A stretch of DNA of 64,000 nt from contig JAWHQI010000040.1 of the NCBI GenBank assembly GCA_033032865.1, forward strand, positions 11,205,001 through 11,269,000. The letters are read 5' to 3'. This DNA comes from Dactylorhiza incarnata (lineage: Eukaryota; Streptophyta; Magnoliopsida; Asparagales; Orchidaceae). The position numbers were made by a program, and so were the translations under genes. This document shows, one piece after another, positions 10,612 through 22,562 of this stretch (the first letter of the stretch is position 1; each line of letters begins with the position of its first letter). Under the pieces are notes generated by a model. It was not told the origin of the DNA, ran no database searches, and worked only from the letters and a program-made list of their open reading frames with translations.

Positions 10612-11977
10612 TAAGACCCCCCTCCCGGAACACAAGACACGGCCGTGGGGAGCCTTATGCCCAGGACCCCTGCCTTATGGAAGTGCCAGCCCACAAGCTA
10701 GCCCCCTCCAAAAGACGCCTATCATGCTGGCTATTCTCACATATCATCATGCCAACCCATCAATTGTAGAAAAATAATAGAAGCCATAAATTCACATCTA
10801 AGTATTAATGTTCGTTCAAGTACAAAAGGACAGGTAGCTACAAAAAAGCTCCTGTTTAACATCAGAGTACAAAATTGCCCTAAGGCTACATCTCAAAACA
10901 CCTGCTCACATCTGTTACTGATGGTAACGAAGATGTCATAGTCTCTGACCCTGTCGTCCCGACCTTGCTATCCTCCTCCAGCGCCGTGCACTGCTGCTCC
11001 TGGGTGCGCTCCTAAAAAGAGGGGTGCATCAACTGTTAGTCATAACGACTAAGTGGCATCACATCCTCTCCCCCGACAACTCCAAGGCACCAGGTGGATG
11101 GGAATGAAGAGAAGCTGCAATATATACAGTAGTAGCAAAAGCAGGTGGCAATGAAAGATGTAATCATAGAAGTATATCAAAAGTATAAAAAGTACATCTA
11201 ACAAGTAGTATGGTTAGCGACAGAGTATAAACAAGCCGAGTATATAGATAAGTAAATTGAACTTAACTTATAAGGATGCCCATACAAGCTTATAAGTTAA
11301 GGATCCGAACATAAAGTAGCCCATCATATAAAGGTGCCCATACAAGTTTATATGATGAGGATCCAATGCAGTGCAATGCTATGATCATGGAATGATGAAC
11401 GCAATGCAATGATTATGATATGACGACTCACCCATTCATATTTGCTATGTCGACATAAACTTGTACTTCCCACTTTTCGAGGGTAGATAACCACTCAGGC
11501 ACCTCACGTCGTGGCCAGACGGAGACAGTGGAACGGGCTCCTCCACTATTAGGAGGGTATGAACACTACCAGACCTAGGCCTATGTATGCCTCGATGCTG
11601 AGAACACCCAACGGAGACACTGCGCACTGCTCACATCATGCTGAGTCTATATAACACGGAAGGGGTCTTTAGGAAAAGAGCACCAAGAGTCCAACCCAAC
11701 TGGTCTAGAGTCTAACTACCTGCTTCTGTCGGTGTCACGAATAGCAAGCCTGTAGACCCGCCACAAGTAATCCTCCAACTAGGATCATTACACAACCAGG
11801 TGTAAACCATGCACATTCATGCAATTCCCATGCGAATTCATGTAAGTCCTATGCACAACCCGCGCTATCAAGCACCTGAGGACTCACGAATGGAGCCTAT
11901 CCAAGGCCCCCAACAACCGGGTCCTTAACATTTCACCATAAGATATAACCATTTCATGTAATCCACACCAAGCCATC
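10612..11977 (-). repeat. Tekay/Del-like LTR, 3' portion (minus), left of nested Athila A
   Basis: On the minus strand this portion ends with a C/G-rich terminus (GTGTTCCGGGAGGGGGG then TCTTATA), a decayed form of the GGGG-TGTTACA end of Tekay/Del LTRs. It joins the portion at 22563-24794 once Athila A and its CCATC duplication are removed. The total LTR is about 3.6 kb, within the long range usual for this lineage. No coding sequence is recognised. It holds a leader or U5-like stretch and short repeated blocks (for example 11220-11360). Confidence 0.65.
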
Positions 11978-12913
11978 TGATGGTGCAAAACTATGCTTGC
12001 AAACGACAACGGCAAGTGTACCGTATCGAATGTAGTATAGGTTATTAAAACAAGGTCGTATTAGACTCGGGGCGGCTGATTATTCTTACTTCAGAAAATC
12101 TCTATTATTTTATCGAAAGAAACTTGGGTTGGTTGGTTGCAAGAAAGAGAAATAATTTGTTAAAACTATGATTAAAAGGATTAGCACTCAACCTTGAATC
12201 ACCCTGGAAAAATAAATAAATAAAGAAATAAAACTTCTAATCCTCTTTAAAAGAAATGCTTGACCGTGGAGGTTCCCGATTTATAAATATACCTCTCTCA
12301 AGGATACGCTTAACTGAGTTTAGGTTGATCAATCGAACTCTCGTTCTAGAATCAAAACCCCTAAAACTCGCCTTATCGAAGTGAACCCCTCTATTGGATA
12401 TAACTCCAATCCGGGAGATTTATGTCGTCCTCTCTCGAGGAGTGCATTCAAATCTCTTTATCCTTGAAATGATCGATTCGAACTCAAAACCTCTCGGTTA
12501 TTAGACTACGAAAACAAGAATGAGATTATATATCGATAATATAATCTCAATCAATATAAATTCAAGGATAAATCTTAAGCGATCTAAATAAGAGAAAAAG
12601 AAGTTCTAAACTAAATTATGAATTATATTTTCCTTAGATCATCTCGACTGAGTACTAATGAAATTTAGCTACTCATGGATATGGAGGAATTGAAAGCAAT
12701 AAAAGAGTACATAATGGAAAAGAGAATAGAATACAAGAAAAGAGAACTAATTTTATTGATTTGCAAAAGAAATTACAACTAGGAATTAAAAGCTACAAAC
12801 CCGAAATGAAAGTGCAGCTAAGAAAGAAGATTACAAGCTTAAGAATGACAAAAATAGTGCAAGAAAATATACTAGAACTCCAAAACTTCGTCCTCAAACA
12901 TCTGGAAAAGCTC

Positions 12914-12926
12914 CCTTTAAATATGC
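12914..12926 (-). promoter_or_regulatory. Athila A LTR TATA box
   Basis: The minus-strand sequence GCATATTTAAAGG lies about 12 bp downstream of the palindrome array. The same box is in the 5' LTR at 21907-21919, where it would drive the genomic transcript leftward. The box and its spacing to the array match the layout of the Athila B and SIRE 4 LTRs. Confidence 0.65.
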
Positions 12927-12937
12927 AAAATTTTGGT

Positions 12938-13401
12938 GTTACACGCCCGTGACCAAGGGCGTGTAAGGGGCGTGATTTGCTGTCAGTGGAGAAGGCGCCG
13001 TCTGGCTTCAATAGAGGCGTTACGGACGTGTCACACCCTAAGTCACGCCCGTGACCTGGGGCGTGTAATCTTTAAAACTCACTGCTGGCGGGAAGCTTCG
13101 GCGGGAAATTGGCGCTGGAAGAGCCACGCCCGTGTACTGGATGTCACGCCTCAAATGTCACGCCCGTGACTTGATGTTACGCCCGTGATGGGGGGGGGGG
13201 GGGGGCGTGTAATTTTAATTGACGTGGCAGCTGGCTCTGAACGCTTGTGGCGGGTCACGGCCGTGACATTGGGTCACGCCCGTGACCTGGGGCGTGTACT
13301 TGGCGAACTTTTCACAGAGCGTCCCCGGAGTGGCAGAAACAGGTCTGGAACACTACGCAGGTTACACGCCCATGGTCACGCCCGTGACCTGGGGCGTGTA
13401 A
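12938..13401. repeat. GTCACGCCCGTGAC hairpin array, Athila A left LTR
   Basis: About six units of (GT)CACGCCCGTGAC(C), several extended to hairpins of the type TTACACGCC...GGCGTGTAA. Full units lie near 12939, 13043, 13158, 13253-13300 and 13361-13401. The arms are rich in CpG. The array occupies U3, directly upstream of the TATA box. The right LTR holds the matching array at 21931-22388. Open frames over the array (HARDxGRV repeats) are by-products of the repeat. Confidence 0.9.
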
Positions 13402-13575
13402 ATACATTTTCTGCTCCAAATGTCCAGAAAACCTGAAAATATAAAATAAACATAAGTTAGCTTATGAAATTAACATAGGAAAGATTTATGCGAAATAATT
13501 TATAAAAATAACATAATTTCATAATAAAATTATAATAAAACTATACTAAAAGATGAGTAAATAAATTACTCATCA

Positions 13576-13612
13576 AACACCCCCATACTTGCTCGTTTCT
13601 CGCCCCGAGCAA
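13576..13612 (-). promoter_or_regulatory. Athila A polypurine tract and adjacent stem
   Basis: On the minus strand the LTR is preceded by AAGTATGGGGGTGTT, the plus-strand primer tract. Immediately upstream is a small stem, TTGCTCG...CGAGCAA with a ~10-nt loop. Athila B has the same tract (AGTATGGGGGTATT at 50441-50455) with a weaker version of the stem. This is consistent with priming of plus-strand DNA synthesis; a role for the stem is inference. Confidence 0.75.
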
Positions 13613-15369
13613 ACCATTTTTCATAAGGGTAAGAAAAATTAATGCAAGACAGAATTATGAAGACTAGAGAGTAAAATGCGAAGTATTATGCTGGCATGCG
13701 TAGATATTTTAGTAAAAGATGTTTTTGGCATAAATACTAATTTATGAAATACTTCAAAAATGCGTTATAATTATTTATCATTACTTTAAAAATGAGTCGA
13801 CGGTCAATCAAAAAGTTATATGAAGGGAGAAAATAGCGTGATTGCTGAGATTTAAATTACTAGACGTAGACGCTCGGGGTGGCCTCCAAAGAAATCCATC
13901 AATGTCGACGGCCATAGGCTTGCCCGTTTGCACTTTCTCCACTACACTTCGAACTAAATCGACTCTATGGATCTTTAGGACTTAAATAGGGTATATTTTA
14001 AGGCTTGGGTTTAAGGGTGAGGTAAACAATGATAAACATGAAGGCGCATTCCACTTAAACAAAATTTTTGAGCTAAAAGAAAATGACGACTACCACAAAA
14101 TAATGAAGCTTTACCCCATACTCATATTTTTTCTAATGGGAAACACTCTCATACTCTTTTATTTAAATCACGAATCTTCATAATTGGGATCATTCCAAGT
14201 ATGCATGTGCATACCTAAGCCGCATATCATTATGAGATTATTGCTTTTTGAGATTTAAACATTTCTTTTGAATTGATACCCATAATTTTTTTCTTTCAAA
14301 GAATCGTACCCAAATTTTTTTTTTCATTTTAGCTCAAAATTTCAAAGTGTTCATTTGGGTTTTGGGCTTTTTAGCTTTGGTGCCGAAATGATGAGGGTGG
14401 ATCAAATAAAGGTGTAAGGCTCAAATTTGTGTGAACAATGGTGGTAAATCTAGGTTGGGTGCAAAGGCTCAAACTATCCAAAGAAAGGCCTAAATCATTT
14501 CCGTAAAGTTAATTTGTCTAAAGTGCACACGTTTCGAAAATAGCTTGGGGCAAGTTCTAGACATCGAGAAAGGACACCCTTTTGTTCAATTCGAGTAACA
14601 GCTTTCTAACAATCTTCTACACACTCACCTAAACTACTTTTGGATAAGACCGGATTCGAATTTAAAAGTAAAATAAATTATTACTACGCAAATTAATAAA
14701 ACATAATTTTAGATCTATGCCAAGAATTTAATTTGACACCAACACTACTCAAAGACATGCATATGACTAGGAGCACTACATGAGTCAACAATTTTACTCA
14801 AAAGTTTCAAAAACTATTCTAGCACAAAATTATTTTTAGTCCATATGAAAAACAGTCTACTTAGAACTTACAATTTAGCAAGTGGGAGTTTTGATGAATA
14901 AAAAGAACATTTCCTAATAGATTTTTTTTTATAGTTCTTGGACTTCCCAAGATCTACCCGGTGAAGGGTTTGCAAGGTACTAGAGGCTATGATGGGAATT
15001 CAAGCCCAAAGCGTCCTTTCCAAGAAATTTAATTTCAATTTTTTTTAATAATTTTTATTTTTGTTTTCAAGTACAACTACAAAGAAAGCTATTCTACACC
15101 CCCATACTTAAAATTAAACATTGTCCCCAATGTTTAAAACTAAGTATGAAAGATAAAACTAAAAAAATGACAATAAAGAAAAATCAAGATAAATTACTAA
15201 AGTGTAAAGAGGGCTTCCCTGGATGGTAGTCGGGGTTGCCGGTCAAACACCTGCAGAGTTAAATTAGAAAAACAAATAAGAAAAGAAAGAAAAAAATAAA
15301 GAGGTTAACATTGGGTTGCCTCCCAAGAGCGCTTTGTTTACCGTCGCGTAGCTTGACTAAGTGGTAATT
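13613..15369 (-). other. Athila A long 3' non-coding region
   Basis: There is no credible gene between integrase and the polypurine tract. The stretch is AT-rich but is recognisably shared with Athila B (50455-52050): 'gcctccaaagaaatccatca', 'ggccataggcttgccc' and 'gcaagttctagacatcgaga' occur in the same order in both, although the two families are otherwise diverged. Athila B has its env-like ORF just upstream of this block, and A does not. The conserved GGGAGGCAACCCA after the pol end lies near 15313-15325. Confidence 0.8.
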
Positions 15370-16673
15370 TTAAAGATTTTGGAAGTGAATGGTTTCGATG
15401 TTTCCGGACGCTGGGTCGCTGGGGTGATATAATTTTAAGCGTTGTCCGTTTACTTTGAAAGAGCCTTTTTCTGGGTGCTCTATTAGCACCGTTCCGTATG
15501 GCCAAACTTCTTTAACTATGAAGGGACCGGACCATCGTGATTTTAATTTACCCGGAAAAAGCCTAAGTCTAGAATTAAATAAAAGGACTAAGTCTCCCGG
15601 TGAAAAAGTTTTTGGATTTTTGATTTTTTTATCATGATAAAATTTTGTGCGCTCCTTATAAATCTTATTATTTTCATAGGCGTTTGCGTGCCACTCGTCT
15701 AATTCATTTAATTGCAGTTTTCTATGCTCGGAGGCTAAGTTTAAATCCAAATTTAAAATTTTTAGCGCCCAAAAGGCGCGATGTTCTAATTCCACCGGCA
15801 GATGACAAGCTTTTCCATAGACTAATCGGTATGGTGTACATCCGATGGCGGTTTTGTACGCTGTCTGATATGCCCATAGTGCGTCGTCTAATTTTAGCGA
15901 CCAATCCTTCCTATTAACGGACACATTTTTTTCTAAAATTCTTTTAAGTTCACGGTTCACCACCTCCACTTGGCCATTTGCTTGTGGGTGGTAGGCGGTA
16001 GATAGCTTGTGGGTAACTCCATACTTTGCTAAAATTTTAGCAAGTTGGTTGTTACAAAAATGTGTGCCCCGATCACTAATTAGTGCTCGGGGTGTGCCAA
16101 ATCGTGAAAATATTTTTTTTACAAAATTTACGACGACTCTCGCATCGTTGGTGGGAAAAGCATGTGCTTCCGCCCACCTTGACACGTAATCGACTGTAAC
16201 AAGGATATATTTATTAATAAAAGAGGAGGGTAAAGGACCTACAAAATCTATTCCCAAAGATAAAAAATTTTGCATTCTAAAAAAATATTTTGGGGCATTT
16301 CGTCCCGGTTAGAAATGTTACCTGACCGTTGGCACCGATCACAATTACTCACAAAATTGTGAGCATCTTTAAATAAGATGGGCAAATAGAAGCCCGACTC
16401 TAGCGCCTTTCTTGCGGTCCGGTTCGCTTGATAATGGCCACCGGTTGGCCCTTCATGGCAGTGCCGCAGAATTTGGGCGCCTTCCTCGCTCGAAATACAC
16501 CTTCTTACCACTTTGTTCGCGCAGACACGAAATAAAAAGGGGTCCTCCCAAAAAAAATTTTTCAAATTCGAAAAGAATTTCTTCTTTTGTTGACTTGAAA
16601 AATCTTTTGTTGACTTGAAAAATCTTTTGGTAGGACACGGGCCACTAAATAGTTGGCCAAATCCGCGTACCAA
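15370..16673 (-). pseudogene. Athila A integrase
   Basis: The zinc-binding HHCC part is read at 16560-16300: 'HCHEGPTGGHY' and 'CDRCQRSG'. A frame break near 16260-16275 separates it from a 302-codon open core (16275-15370) with 'GIDFVGPLP', 'DYVSRW.E', 'LISDRGTHF' and '[16 protein letters not shown]', giving the D-D-E triad. The C-terminal '[14 protein letters not shown]' and 'KSRWSGPF' form the GPF/Y module, with no chromodomain, as expected for Athila. The integrase inserts the cDNA. The core is intact. A 20-bp direct duplication near 16577-16625 disturbs the region between RNase H and integrase. Confidence 0.9.
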
Positions 16674-18286
16674 GGGGTGGAAGAAGTCGTTACCTTTTCG
16701 TTGGCAAGGAGGCGCTCTTCAGGGAATTTGTCGTCTATTTTGGCTTCCACTAGCGCTCCTGCAGCCGGATTCTCCAACCGTGAGAGGTGGTCGGCTGCAA
16801 CATTCTCCGCTCCCCTTTTGTCCTGGATCTCCAAATTGAATTCTTGTAGTAGGAGGATCCACCTTAGCAGTCGAGGCTTTGCATCTCCTTTTTGTAGCAA
16901 AAACCGGAGAGCGGAATGATCTGTAAAAACAATAACTTTTGAAAGCGTTAATTATGATCGAAACTTATCAAACGCAAAAATTATTGCCAAAAATTCCTTT
17001 TCCGTTGTTGTATAATTTGCTTGCGCGGATGTTAGAGTTTTGCTTGCGTAATAAATTGGGTGACAATATTTATTCACCCGTTGGCCCAAAACTGCACCTA
17101 CAGCAAAATCACTCGCGTCGCACATGATTACAAACGGAAGAGACCAATTTGGCGCGATTAAAATAGGAGAATTGATAAGCTCGTTTTTAATTTTATTAAA
17201 TGCTTTTAAACATTCATTATCAAAATTAAACGCGGATTCTTTTTCTAAAAGATGGGTTAGCGGTTTCATAATATTTGAGAAGTCTTTTATAAACCGCCTA
17301 TAGAAACTCGCATGACCTAGAAAACTCCTGATAGATTTTACATTCGTAGGAGGGGGAAGTTTTTCTATGACCTCGATCATGGCCCTATCGACCTCGATCC
17401 CCTTACTAGAAACTTTATGTCCGAGGACTAACCCCTCTCGGACCATAAATTGGCACTTCTCCCAGTTGAGTACAAAATTCGTGTCTTCGCAGCGTTGAAG
17501 AACACGGTCAAGATTATTTAGACAGTTAGTGAAAGAATCGCCAAAAATAGAAAAATCATCCATGAATACTTCCATGGCGTCTTCTATAAGTTCATTAAAA
17601 ATTGCCAACATACATCTTTGAAATGTAGCCGGTGCGTTGCAAAGTCCAAACGGCCTTCTTCGATATGTGAAGGTGTCGAACGGACAAGTGAAGGTGGTTT
17701 TCTCTTGATCTTCGGGAGCAATTGGGATTTGAAAATATCCCGAAAGACCATCGAGAAAACAATAGTGTTAATGACCAGATAAGCGTTCTAAAATTTGGTC
17801 AATAAACGGTAACGGAAAGTAATCCTTGCGGGTAGCATCATTTAATTTTCTGTAATCGATGCATACACGCCAACCCATAACAGTACGGGTCGGAATCAAC
17901 TCATTATTTTCGTTGGTGATTACCGTTATTCCTCCCTTTTTAGGCACTACTTGCACTAGGCTAACCCAAGTGCTATCAGAAATCAGATAAATAATTCTCG
18001 CGTATAATAATTTTATAATTTCGTCCTTAACGACGTCCTTCATGTTTGGGTTAAGGCATCGTTGAGGCTGAATAGTGCCGCGAGAATTATTTTCTAAATT
18101 TATTTTATGCGTGCAAAACGAGGGGCTAATCCCCTTTATATCTGAAATTTGCCATGCAATTGCATGGCGGTGATTATTTAAAATTTTAATTAATTCGGAA
18201 ATTTCCGAATCGTTAAGTGCGGAAGATATTATTACGGGTTGTTTTGAATTTCTTTCTAAAAATATGTATTTTAAATGTTCCGGCAA
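16674..18286 (-). pseudogene. Athila A reverse transcriptase and RNase H
   Basis: RT starts in the open piece 18286-17768 with 'GRVCIDYRKLND' (here MGWRVCIDYRKLN) and 'DYFPLPFIDQ'. A stop at 17768 precedes 'FLDGLSGYFQI', and 17611-16952 carries 'VFMDDFSIFG', the catalytic F-M-D-D form of the YxDD box, then 'GHKVSSKGIEVD' and 'FLGHASFYRRFIKDFS'. RNase H follows with 'FVIMCDASDFAVGAVLGQ' and 'YTTTEKEFLA'. The 16900-16680 frame holds '[28 protein letters not shown]'. At least one stop and one frameshift (near 16950) break the polyprotein. Confidence 0.9.
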
Positions 18287-18850
18287 TTATTTTAGTTCTA
18301 AACTCGGTGGCTCCTCGTAAGATGTTTTTATTTTAGAAATATTTAAGTTTACTTCTTCAAATTTGGTTGGCCGAGTTATTTCTTCTAAACAAAATAAATT
18401 TGCAATTTCCGGATTTTCAAATAAAGGCGAAATTATTTCAGAAAACGATGTTATTTCCTCTTCAAAATTTGTTTCTAGGGTAAAACAAGAGTCGTCGTTT
18501 GGAAACGCATTTCTCATCGATTGATTTATATTAAAAATAACTTCTTCTTCCCCAACTCGTAGGAGAAGGTTTCCGTTACTTACGTCAATTATAGCCCGAG
18601 CGGTGGCTAGGAAGGGCCGACCGAGTATGAGTGGTACTTAAGCGTCCTCTTCGATATCGAGGATGACAAAGTCTACCGGAAAGATAAACTTGTCAACCTT
18701 CACTAGCACATCCTCAATGATCCCGATTGGATACTTTACGGACCGATCCGCTAGTAGGATGCTTATATTGGTTGGGCTTGGGGTGCCCAAACCAAGCTTC
18801 TTAAATAAGGAGAACGACATAAGATTTATGCTCGCCCCTAGATCGGCCAA
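18287..18850 (-). pseudogene. Athila A aspartic protease and linker
   Basis: The active site reads 'ADLGASINLMSFSLFKKLGLG' in the piece 18850-18638; the D-L-G-A-S form is usual for Athila. 'PVDFVILDIEEDA' precedes a stop at 18638, and after it 'P.ILGRPFLATARAIID' can be read, completing the C-terminal protease signature. The piece 18517-18287 is a linker to RT with no recognised domain. The protease would process gag-pol. Two stops make it non-functional. Confidence 0.85.
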
Positions 18851-20604
18851 GGCGTTTTAATTAATAAATTTCCGAACAAACACGGGATGGAAAACCGTCC
18901 CGGATCATTTAATTTTTCCGGTAATTTATTAAGAACTATCGCCGAACATTCTGCATTAAGAGAAACACGCGAAATATCTTCAAGTTTCTTTTTATTTGAT
19001 AATAAATCCTTGAGATATTTCGCGTATTTAGGCATTTGAGAGAGTGCCTCGCAAAATGGTACATTGATTTGTATTTGTTTTAAAATATTTATAAATTTTT
19101 TATACTGCTCCTTGTTGCGCTCATTTTGTAATTTAGAAGGATACGGAATAGAAGGCGTTTGAATAATGCGCGGAGCTAAATCAGAAGAGTTTAAATGCGG
19201 AGTTGGAGTTGAAACGTTTACCTTAGGCTCGGCCAAATTTGAACTTTTTACCTCCTTTCCGCTGCGAAGGGTTATAGCGTTGGCGCTCTCCCGTGGATTT
19301 GGCTCAGTATTGCCCGGTAGAGCTCCCTGCTGGCGTTCGGAGAACATCTTGGCGAGTTGTCCAATCTGATTTTCTAGGCTTTTAATAGATCAGGAAAGGT
19401 TCCGGTTATTGGCATCAGTAGAGGCGACGTATTTGGTGAAGACCTCTTCAAGTGAAGGGGCCTTTGGTGGTTGTGGTGGAGCGAATCTGGGAGGATTCAC
19501 TTGTGGGGGGCGTTGAGCATTATTGGGGTTGCTCCATGAAAAATTCGGGTGGTTCCTTAAACCCGGATTATAGCTATTAGGAAGATTATTATTTGGGTTA
19601 TAAGGAGGACGATAGGAGTTCCCCATATAATCAACTTGTTCTTGATTATAATAATTATTATTATAATTATTAGCCCCGTTAATGGCGGAGGAAGCAGACA
19701 TCTCCGCCATTTGCTTAGTAAGCCATTCTACTTGATATGCTAAATTCGAGTGGCCTCGACTTCAAAGAGTCCGGTCGGTTTGTTAGGACGCGATCGTGGC
19801 GCATTCCACTGATAAGCATTCATGGCCATCTCCTCAAAAAGCTCTTAAGCGGCATCTGGGGTTTTGTTATTTAGAGTTCCCCCAGCTGCTGCATCAATCA
19901 TTTGCCTCGTTTGGAGAATCAAACCATTGTAGAATGTTTGAACTTGTTGCCATAAAGGAAGGGCGCGGTGAGGACATCTCCGCAATAATTCCTTGAAGCG
20001 CTCCCATGTGTCATAGAGAGACTCCGAGTCTATTTGCGTAAACGAGAGAATGTCCGTTCGTAATTTAGCAGACTTCACCGGAGGAAAATATTTAGTTAAA
20101 AATTTCTCCGTCATTTCGGCCCATGTAGTGATGGAACCTCTAGGAAGAGATCCCAACCATTGCTTGGCCTTAGTCCGCAAAGAAAATGAAAATAAACGCA
20201 AACGAATGACGTCATCGGTGACGCCATTAATTTTAAACGTATCGCAAATTTCCAAAAAAATTCAATAAATGTAAATTTGGATCTTCATTTGGTAACCCGT
20301 CAAAGATGACGGTTTGCTGTACCATTTGAATGATACTCGTTTTGATTTCAAAATTATTATTCGCCACTGCCGGGCGAATAATACTTGATTGTGTTCCCTC
20401 CCAATTTGGCCTCGCATAATAGGACATAGTCCGTAGCGGGGCCTCATTATGGTCGGGGTTATCCATTAAGCCTTCGTTAGTTTCTCCGATTGACTCTTCT
20501 TGAATTATTGGTAGATCACTAAATCGGAGACGACGCTGCAAGGTGCGTTCGATTTCCGGATCAAAACAAAATTCTAGATTGACCGGAGAGTCTCCTCGGG
20601 TCAT
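18838..20604 (-). pseudogene. Athila A gag
   Basis: The start at 20604 (MTRGD) has 'DPEIERTLQRRLR', shared with Athila B and C. The capsid-like core (20255-19845) has 'MEICDTFKINGVTDDVIRLRLF', 'KQWLGSLPRGSITTW' and 'KYFPPVKSAKLR'. Downstream is an Asn/Pro-rich piece (19710-19390) and a Lys-rich tail with 'NAITLRSGKE' (19347-18838), a constant Athila motif just before the protease. There is no CCHC knuckle. Frameshifts at an A-run near 20262 and stops near 19845, 19740 and 19389 break it. Confidence 0.9.
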
Positions 20605-20947
20605 AAACCAAAATTAAAAGAGGAAGAGATGCGAAAAAGATATATAAAATAAAATAAAATTTTAGATAAATATTTTAATTATATTATATTTAATAATAAT
20701 TTTTATATAAATTTTTTTATGCAGATTTTTTTTATTATTTTTATTATTATTTTTTATTTTTAGGTGAATTAAAATTAGTCCTGAACTTCCCAAGATCTAT
20801 CTGGTGAAGGGTTTGCAAGGTACTAGAGGCTATGATGGGAATTCAAACTCAAAGCGTCCTTTCCAGGAATTTAGTTGCACCTTAAAATTAAGAAAAAGAA
20901 AAAGATAAAATTAATAGATATTTCGGTTTTCGAAATATCAACCGTTT

Positions 20948-20964
20948 CCCCGGCAACGGCGCCA
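20948..20964 (-). promoter_or_regulatory. Athila A primer-binding site (tRNA-Asp)
   Basis: The minus strand reads TGGCGCCGTTGCCGGGG, complementary to the 3' end of tRNA-Asp without mismatch as I recall that tRNA. It lies six bases from the LTR end at 20971. This is where minus-strand cDNA synthesis starts. Confidence 0.9.
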
Positions 20965-20970
20965 AAAACT

Positions 20971-22562
20971 TGATGGTGCAAAACTATGCTTGCAAACGTC
21001 AACGGCAAGTGTACCGTATCGAATGTAGTATAGGTTATTAAAACAAGGTCGTATTAGACTCGGGGCGGCTGATTATTCTTACTTCAGAAAATCTCTATTA
21101 TTTTATCGAAAGAAACTTGGGTTGGTTGGTTGCAAGAAAGAGAAATAATTTGTTAAAACTATGATTAAAGGATTAGTACTCAACCTTGAATCACCTTGGA
21201 AAAATAAATAAATAAAGAAATAAAACTTCTAATCCTCTTTAAAAGAAATGCTTGACCGTGGAGGTTCCTGATTTATAAACGTACCTCTCTCAAGGATACG
21301 CTTAACTGAGTTTAGGTTGATCAATCGAACTATCGTTCTAGAATCGAAACCCCTAAAACTCGCCTTATCGAAGTGAACCCCTCTATTGGATATAACTCCA
21401 ATCCGGGAGATTTATGTCGTCCTCTCTCGAGGAGTGCATTCAAATCTCTTTATCCTTGAAATGATCGATTCGAACTCAAAACCTCTCAGTTATTAGACTA
21501 CGAAAACAAGAATGAGATTATATATCGATAATATAATCTCAATCAATATAAATTCAAGGATAAATCTTAAGCGATCTAAATAATAGAAAAAGAAGTTCTA
21601 AACTAAATTATGAATTATATTTTCCTTAGATCATCTCGGCCGAGTACTAATTAAATTTAGCTACTCATGGAGATGGAGGAATTGAAAGCAATAAAAGAGT
21701 ACATAATGGAAAAGAGAATAGAATACAAGAAAAGAGAACTAATTTTATTGATTTGCAAAAGAAATTACAACTAGGAATTAAAAGCTACAAACCCGAAATG
21801 AAAGTGCAGCTAAGAAAGAAGATTACAAGCTTAAGAATGACAAAAATAGTGCAAGAAAATATACTAGAACTCCAAAACTTCGTCCTCAAACATCTGGAAA
21901 AGCTCCCTTTAAATATGCAAAATTTTGGTGTTACACGCCCTTGGTCACGCCCGTGACCAAGGGCGTGTAAGGGGCGTGATTTGCTGTCAGTGGAGAAGGC
22001 GCCGTCTGGCTTCAATAGAGGCGTTACGGACGTGTCACACCCTAAGTCACGCCCGTGACCTGGGGCGTGTAATCTTTAAAACTCACTGCTGGCGGGAAGC
22101 TTCGGCGGGAAATTGGCGCGGGAAGAGCCACGCCCGTGTACTAGATGTCACGCCTCAAATGTCACGCCCGTGACCGGGGGGCATGCAATTTTAATTGACG
22201 TGGCAGCTGGCTCTGAACGCTTGTGCTGGGTCGCGGCCATGACATTGGGTCACGCCCTTGGTCACGCCCGTGACCTGGGGCGTGTAGTTGGCGAACTTTT
22301 CACAGAGCGTCCCCGGAGTGGCAGAAACAGTTCTGGAACACTACGCAGGTTACACGCCCATGGTCACGCCCGTGACCTGGGGCGTGTAAATACATTTTCT
22401 GCTCCAAATGTCCAGAGAACCTGAAAATATAAAATAAACGTAGTTAGCTTATGAAATTATCATAGGAAAGATTTATGCGAAATAATTTATAAAAATAACA
22501 TAATTTCATAATAAAATTATAATAAAACTATACTAAAAGATGGGTAAATAAATTACTCATCA
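20971..22562 (-). repeat. Athila A 5' LTR (right)
   Basis: 1,592 bp. It pairs with 11978-13575. It contains the palindrome array 21931-22388, including a perfect 40-nt hairpin at 21931-21970 with 19-bp arms and a 2-nt centre, and a TATA box at 21907-21919. Transcription would run leftward into gag. Confidence 0.95.

Larger units (their letters stand above)
11978..13575 (-). repeat. Athila A 3' LTR (left)
   Basis: 1,598 bp. The ends are TGATGGTGCAAAAC and TTACTCATCA. It pairs with 20971-22562. It carries the CACGCCCGTGAC array (12938-13401) next to a TATA box, and a 16-G run at 13190-13205 that is absent from the other LTR, where the same place reads CCGGGGGGC. It also lacks a 12-bp piece of the first palindrome that the right LTR keeps. 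Confidence 0.95.
11978..22562 (-). mobile_element. Complete Athila-type Ty3/gypsy retrotransposon A
   Basis: A 10,585-bp element with LTRs 11978-13575 and 20971-22562 (TGATG...CATCA ends), flanked by perfect 5-bp duplications CCATC (11973-11977 and 22563-22567). Reading leftward it has a tRNA-Asp primer site, gag, DLGAS protease, RT, RNase H and integrase, then a ~1.8-kb non-coding 3' region and a polypurine tract. The PR-RT-RH-INT order is gypsy. No env-like ORF is present, unlike Athila B. The LTR pair is nearly identical over long stretches, so the insertion is fairly young, but coding stops show the copy is not autonomous now. It lies inside a Tekay-like LTR. Confidence 0.95.

Noticed and set aside
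12933..13436. Short frames with HARDxGRV repeats, also at 21925-22424, 49743-50030 and 57301-57588
   Set aside because: They are translations of the CACGCCCGTGAC hairpin arrays in LTR promoters, with no start context or conservation beyond the repeat itself.
20948..20964. A tRNA-Asp gene fragment
   Set aside because: Only the 3' complement of about 17 bases is present next to an LTR, which is a primer-binding site and not a tRNA gene.
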